DNA of 10,176 nucleotides. Source: Stenotrophomonas sp. (GTDB taxonomy: Bacteria; Pseudomonadota; Gammaproteobacteria; Xanthomonadales; Xanthomonadaceae). The notes below the pieces were generated by a model. The model saw only the letters and a list, made by a program, of their open reading frames with translations. It was not told the DNA's origin and searched no databases. The stretch is from the NCBI GenBank assembly GCA_003510825.1, contig DOKO01000384.1:1-10176 (forward strand), in the 5' to 3' direction. The position numbers and the translations under genes were made by a program. This document shows positions 7,111 to 10,176 of the stretch, piece by piece. Numbering within the stretch: the first letter of the stretch is position 1; each line of letters starts with the position of its first letter.

Positions 7111-7638
7111 CTACGGCTGGGCTGGACCAAACCGCCCGTTGCGAAGTGCGTAGTGGCTCGTCGCACGACCCTCGAGGCCGTCGCCCCACCATTCGACGGT
7201 GAACCCATCTTTTGTCCAGATGACAGACGAGAAGTCGGACTCACTATCGGGAGCACCGGAATTCTGGCTGGCCAATGCCAATGTCTGCAGGCAACTGCTG
7301 ACCAGAACCGCGCCGCGCTCGAGGGAACGGGTTGGCGTCAGTTCGTAGACATGCAGATGGACCTCACGCCCCGCTCCACACCGCCCCATCCGGTTTTCAG
7401 GGTTTGAATCGAAAACCTGGTACAGCGCACGGACCCCCCGGTTGCCGATCATGTGCACCCGTGTATCGACAAATGCACCCAGCGCCCCGGGTGACAGCAT
7501 CACGCCGTCCGCTATCCAACCCACGCCATGGTGCCCAGAACTGGCACCGTTCCATATCCAGTTTGACCGATGCCCGTCCTCCGCCAGAACTCCGGGAGCT
7601 GGCAGCAGGCAGGAAAGGAGCAGAAGCAGGCAACGCAT
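7111..7638 (-). CDS. Secreted protein of unknown function
   Basis: This 175-residue protein is not one I recognise. Residues 1-19 form a Sec signal peptide with a hydrophobic run (CLLLLLSCLLPAPGVLA) and a likely cut at VLA|ED. A lipobox reading (LLSC at 7-10) is possible but poor, because the hydrophobic stretch continues past the Cys. The mature part has two cysteines (87, 116) that could form a disulfide, several Trp residues, and Gly-rich, apparently beta-forming segments (WNGASSGHHGVGWIADG at 29-45; FTVEWWGDGLEGR at 146-158). ATG 7638 is chosen because the signal peptide begins there; an in-frame ATG at 7758 would add 40 polar residues. No Shine-Dalgarno is evident before 7638. Codons such as ATA, TCA, GGA, CTT and CCA near the start are unusual for this genome and suggest acquired DNA. 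Confidence 0.7.
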   Translation of the reverse strand: MRCLLLLLSCLLPAPGVLAEDGHRSNWIWNGASSGHHGVGWIADGVMLSPGALGAFVDTRVHMIGNRGVRALYQVFDSNPENRMGRCGAGREVHLHVYELTPTRSLERGAVLVSSCLQTLALASQNSGAPDSESDFSSVIWTKDGFTVEWWGDGLEGRATSHYALRNGRFGPAQP

Positions 7639-7802
7639 GTGGAAGTCGATCGATGCAGGAGTGCAAGTCGACTGTCGACAATCCGGAGCAGATCTTCCAC
7701 CCACAAGCACCGCTGGCCCTGCATACCGCCCTTCGGCGCGCTGGCGATTCTCCTGCATGAGCCGGAAGCGACACTTTCCTGAAAGCTGATGCGGCGCCCA
7801 CC
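7639..7802 (-). other. Gap upstream of the secreted protein gene
   Basis: No gene is evident. Close to the start codon, 7645-7658 (GTCGATCGATGCAG) matches the receptor operator consensus in 11 of 14 positions, but has poor symmetry outside the core. I found no clear promoter or ribosome binding site. Confidence 0.35.
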
Positions 7803-7837
7803 GGGGTCAGAGCCCTTCTGCGAAGGGATCCGACCCC
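7803..7837. repeat. REP-like intergenic palindrome, copy 3
   Basis: GGGGTCAGA (7803-7811) pairs with TCCGACCCC (7829-7837) with one mismatch. CCCTTC (7813-7818) pairs with GAAGGG (7822-7827) around TGC. The outer stem extends by two pairs to 7801-7839. It starts 11 bases after the CutC stop (7849-7851, - strand), the same 3' placement as copy 2, and differs from copy 2 by one base. With no other terminator visible, it may end or stabilise the operon transcript. Confidence 0.85.
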
Positions 7838-7848
7838 GGCCTTGACGC

Positions 7849-8580
7849 TCAGGCGTCCAGCGCCTTGCGCAATGCCGCCACGGTAGCGGTGCTGGTCTGG
7901 CTCCAGTCCGGGTCAAGGCCGCGCAGGACCGGGTTCTGGAACTGCATGTCCGACCGCCGCAGGCCCTTGGCCGAGGCGTGCAGTTCGCTGCAGCCGGTGT
8001 GCCGGGCAACCGCGGCGATGTTGGCCGGGCCCAGGCCGGCACCGGCCATCACGCTGATGCGCCCCGCCGCCTGGGTGACCAGCCCGGCCAGCACCTTGCT
8101 GCCGGCCTCCGCGCTGACCTGCCCGCCCGACGTCAACACGCGCTGGCAGCCGAGGCCGATCACCTGCTCCAGTGCCGCGGACAGATCGCGGGTTGCATCG
8201 AAGGCGCGATGGAACGTGACCTGCAGCGGCCCGGCGGCCTGCACCAGCTCGCGGCACAGCGGCAGGTCGATGTCACCCTGCGCATCCAGCGCGCCGACGA
8301 CCACGCCATCGCAGCCCAGTGCACGGCACTGCGCGATGTCGCGCAGCATCAGCTCGGTTTCCAGTGCGTCGTGGTGGAAATCGCCGGCACGTGGACGCAC
8401 CAGCACGAACAGCGGAATGGTCAGCCGCTCGCGGGCAATGGCGATGCTGGCGAAGGACGGCGTGGTGCCGCCTTCGGCGAGGTTGTCGAACAGTTCGATG
8501 CGGTCGGCACCACCGGCCTGCGCGGCAAGCGCCGAGGCCACCGAATTGCTGGCGATCTCCAGGCCCAGCCGCACGCTCAC
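7849..8580 (-). CDS. cutC: CutC-family TIM-barrel protein
   Basis: This 243-residue cytoplasmic protein matches the CutC family (E. coli CutC about 248 residues). Conserved blocks in order are GGADRIEL (23-30), EGGTTPS (36-42), RPRAGDF (62-68), VTFHRAFD (121-128), VLTSGG (148-153) and MAGAG (178-182). The family is named for copper homeostasis but has a TIM-barrel fold, and its biochemical role is not settled. The two cysteines proposed as copper ligands in human CutC (in MEVC and IELC) are here Ala10 (LEIA) and Phe31 (IELF). The start is GTG 8580, whose GTGA overlaps the stop of the upstream glycosylasparaginase gene by 4 bases, indicating translational coupling. GTG 8574 is an alternative. 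The frame stays open further upstream, but only as a shadow of the neighbour. Context suggests a role in glycan or amino-sugar metabolism; that is inference. Confidence 0.92.
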   Translation of the reverse strand: MSVRLGLEIASNSVASALAAQAGGADRIELFDNLAEGGTTPSFASIAIARERLTIPLFVLVRPRAGDFHHDALETELMLRDIAQCRALGCDGVVVGALDAQGDIDLPLCRELVQAAGPLQVTFHRAFDATRDLSAALEQVIGLGCQRVLTSGGQVSAEAGSKVLAGLVTQAAGRISVMAGAGLGPANIAAVARHTGCSELHASAKGLRRSDMQFQNPVLRGLDPDWSQTSTATVAALRKALDA

Positions 8581-9575
8581 GCCTGGGTGCTCGTGTAGAT
8601 CGACGGCGAATCGCGCAGGTCGTCCTGGCGCTGCCCGTCGCACACCGCGTAGACGAAGCCGCGATGCAACGCGTACGCGCCGACTTCGCCCTGCTTGTTC
8701 ATCGCCAGGAAACAGACCTGCAGCGTCTTGCTGGCCTCGGGGCGCTTGCGCACCACCCGGTCGATGGCCTCTCGGCAGGCCTGGGCCGGCGTGCGCCCCT
8801 GGCGCATCAGCTCGACCACCAGGAACGAGGCCGCGTTGCGGATCATCTCCTCGCCCACGCCCGAGGCCGTGGCCGCGCCCACCTCGTTGTCCACGTACAG
8901 GCCGGCACCGATGATCGGGCTGTCGCCCACGCGGCCGTGCAGCTTCCAGGCCATGCCACTGGTGGTGCAGGCGCCGGCGAGGTTGCCCTTGGCATCCAGC
9001 GCCAGCATGCCGATGGTGTCGTGGTTGTCGCTGTTGCCGGGGATGCCGCGGCGCTCGGCGTTGATCTGCGGCTGGTACTTCTCGGTCTTCAGCCACTCGC
9101 GCCACGCCGCCTCGGCCTGCGGCGTCAGCAGGTGCTGGCGCTCGAAGCCCTGCTGCACCGCGAACTGCTGCGCGCCCTCGCCCACCAGCAGCACGTGCGG
9201 GCTGTTCTCCATCACTTTGCGGGCCACCGATACCGGGTGCAGGATGTCGACCAGCGCGGCGACCGCACCGCAGCGGCCATCGCCGTCCATGATGCTGGCG
9301 TCCAGGCTCAGCACGCCGTCGCGATCCGGGTTGCCGCAATGGCCGACGGTGGGATTGCACAGCTCGCTCTCGGCCCAGCGCGCACCGGCCTCAACCGCAT
9401 CCAGCGCGCTGCCCCCGTTGGCCAGTACCTTCCACGCCGCCTGGTTGGCCGGCACGCCGAAATCCCAGGTTGAAACGACCTTCGCCCCGCCCTGCGCGCG
9501 CGCCTGCACGCCCGGCAACGCCGCCATGCCTGCGGCCAGTGCTCCGGCCTGAAGGAACTGCCTGCGATCCACCAT
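8577..9575 (-). CDS. N4-(beta-N-acetylglucosaminyl)-L-asparaginase (glycosylasparaginase), Tat-exported
   Basis: This 332-residue Ntn-hydrolase precursor cleaves the GlcNAc-Asn bond of N-glycan remnants, giving aspartate and an amino-GlcNAc. It should self-cleave before the nucleophile Thr187 in NHDTIGM (184-190) into alpha and beta chains. Family residues are present by comparison with the Elizabethkingia enzyme as I recall it: Trp37 (STWDFG), Thr205 (CTTSG), Arg215 and Asp218 (HGRVGDSP), Gly239. The N-terminus DRRQFLQAG plus a hydrophobic run ending ARA|Q (27/28) is a twin-arginine signal, so it should be exported folded to the periplasm. ATG 9575 has GGAGG at 9581-9585, 5 bases upstream. 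The gap to the sugar kinase stop is 59 bases, and the end overlaps cutC by 4. Asp-NHDT is preceded by a loop (about 174-183) that looks roughly nine residues longer than in Elizabethkingia. Confidence 0.95.
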   Translation of the reverse strand: MVDRRQFLQAGALAAGMAALPGVQARAQGGAKVVSTWDFGVPANQAAWKVLANGGSALDAVEAGARWAESELCNPTVGHCGNPDRDGVLSLDASIMDGDGRCGAVAALVDILHPVSVARKVMENSPHVLLVGEGAQQFAVQQGFERQHLLTPQAEAAWREWLKTEKYQPQINAERRGIPGNSDNHDTIGMLALDAKGNLAGACTTSGMAWKLHGRVGDSPIIGAGLYVDNEVGAATASGVGEEMIRNAASFLVVELMRQGRTPAQACREAIDRVVRKRPEASKTLQVCFLAMNKQGEVGAYALHRGFVYAVCDGQRQDDLRDSPSIYTSTQA

Positions 9576-9580
9576 GTCCG

Positions 9581-9585
9581 CCTCC
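9581..9585 (-). promoter_or_regulatory. Ribosome binding site of glycosylasparaginase
   Basis: GGAGG on the - strand, five bases before ATG 9575. It fixes the start at the Tat signal peptide rather than at any upstream in-frame codon of the longer open frame. Confidence 0.8.
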
Positions 9586-9634
9586 GTCGTCCGTCCGGCC
9601 GTCGGCAGGCTGCCGGCAGCCCTTGCTGTTGTTC

Positions 9635-10176
9635 TTATGCCGGCGTGCGTGCCGCGTGCCAGACCGCCGCGCCGAGTACGCCCAGCTGGCCGTGTTCGAC
9701 GCGCCACACCGGCACCTGGCGCAGCACGTCGGTCAGCACGCCCTTGTTGAGAAAGCGTTCGCGGAAGCGGCCATCGGCGAGGAAATCCTGCACGTGCGCT
9801 GAGATGCCACCGGCCAGATAGACCGAGCGCGCGCCCACGGCAATCGCTGCGTCGCCAGCCAGGCTGCCCAGCCAGGCGCAGAATACCTGCAGGGTTTCCA
9901 CGGCCAGGGGATCCTCGCCACTGCGCGCTGCGCCGATCAACGCCTCGGTGCTGGTCCATTGCGGGGTCGCGCCACGCAGTTCGCACAGGCACGGGTAAAG
10001 GTTCATCAGGCCACTGCCGGACAGCACGCGCTCGTTGTCCACGTGCGGCCAGCGCTGCAGCAGCTTGCCCAGCACCTGCAGTTCCAGCGCGTTGCCGGCG
10101 CCCAGCGCGGCGTGGCCGATCTCGCTGGCCAGCACCGGGCGCTCGCCGTCGGCAAAGCGCAGCGCCGCGCCCAGGC
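9635..10176 (-). CDS. Glucokinase-family sugar kinase (C-terminal part; 5' end beyond window)
   Basis: The last 179 residues of an ATP-dependent sugar kinase of the Glk family (PF02685 type) are visible; the frame runs open past the right edge, so the N-terminal half with the catalytic Asp and phosphate-binding loop is not seen. The first visible residues are LGAALRFADGERP. Residues equivalent to E. coli Glk Glu157 and His160 lie in SEIGH, and Glu187 in NERVLSGSGL. YLAGGI and the tail QLGVLGAAVW also match the family. In xanthomonads members of this family phosphorylate glucose or N-acetylglucosamine; the sequence here cannot decide. Next to glycosylasparaginase, GlcNAc is an attractive substrate (inference). 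It is the first visible gene of the - strand operon; TAA is at 9635-9637. Confidence 0.9.
   Translation of the reverse strand, partial: LGAALRFADGERPVLASEIGHAALGAGNALELQVLGKLLQRWPHVDNERVLSGSGLMNLYPCLCELRGATPQWTSTEALIGAARSGEDPLAVETLQVFCAWLGSLAGDAAIAVGARSVYLAGGISAHVQDFLADGRFRERFLNKGVLTDVLRQVPVWRVEHGQLGVLGAAVWHAARTPA

Noticed and set aside
7021..7407. A + strand frame of 128 residues overlapping the orphan gene
   Set aside because: It has no signal, domain or ribosome binding site; the - strand frame has a convincing signal peptide.
8581..9360. Extension of the CutC frame to a 503-residue fusion
   Set aside because: The extra part is an out-of-frame shadow of glycosylasparaginase, with Arg/Gly/Pro-rich sequence; CutC family length fits the GTG start at 8580.
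1..10176. CRISPR array, rRNA, tRNA, insertion sequence or riboswitch
   Set aside because: No regularly spaced direct repeats, tRNA-like cloverleaf, transposase frame or known aptamer pattern was seen on either strand by eye.

Overview
The window is high-GC DNA with the character of a Stenotrophomonas-like gammaproteobacterium (family Xanthomonadaceae). Four things point there: a TonB-dependent receptor of the Xanthomonas/Caulobacter type, a small palindrome with a terminal GTAG (the hallmark of S. maltophilia SMAG/REP elements), several other intergenic palindromes, and strongly G/C-biased third codon positions. The species assignment is inferred from these features; no database was searched.

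Layout. Positions 1-630 hold no credible gene. They carry a cluster of palindromic repeats (31-69, 97-120, 146-241, 297-315, 393-418) and then a promoter/operator zone. A 1028-residue outer-membrane receptor follows on the + strand (631-3717). It ends at a REP-like palindrome and a strong intrinsic terminator. A second receptor of 985 residues (3837-6794) runs convergently on the - strand. Upstream of it on the - strand is a small secreted protein of unknown function (7111-7638), with codon use unlike its neighbours. Then comes a tight - strand operon, read from the window's right edge: a glucokinase-family sugar kinase (partial, 9635-10176), a Tat-exported glycosylasparaginase (8577-9575), and a CutC-family TIM-barrel protein (7849-8580) that overlaps the asparaginase stop by 4 bases.

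How it may work together. Glycosylasparaginase cleaves the GlcNAc-Asn bond left at the end of N-glycoprotein breakdown. Glk-family kinases in this bacterial group can act on glucose or on N-acetylglucosamine. Large TonB-dependent receptors next to such enzymes suggest a scavenging locus for glycans or glyco-amino acids: uptake across the outer membrane, periplasmic cleavage, then cytoplasmic phosphorylation. The two receptor genes share a near-palindromic 14-base motif centred on GATCGAT, with consensus WTRGATCGATNCAM. It occurs twice upstream of each receptor, which suggests one regulator, perhaps LacI-type because of the central CG, controls both. No regulator gene lies in the window.

Most worth a second look: (1) the shared operator-like motif; (2) the CutC homologue, which is translationally coupled to a glycan enzyme and lacks the two cysteines proposed as copper ligands in human CutC, so its job may not be copper handling; (3) the 96-base nested palindrome at 146-241; (4) the codon-atypical secreted orphan.
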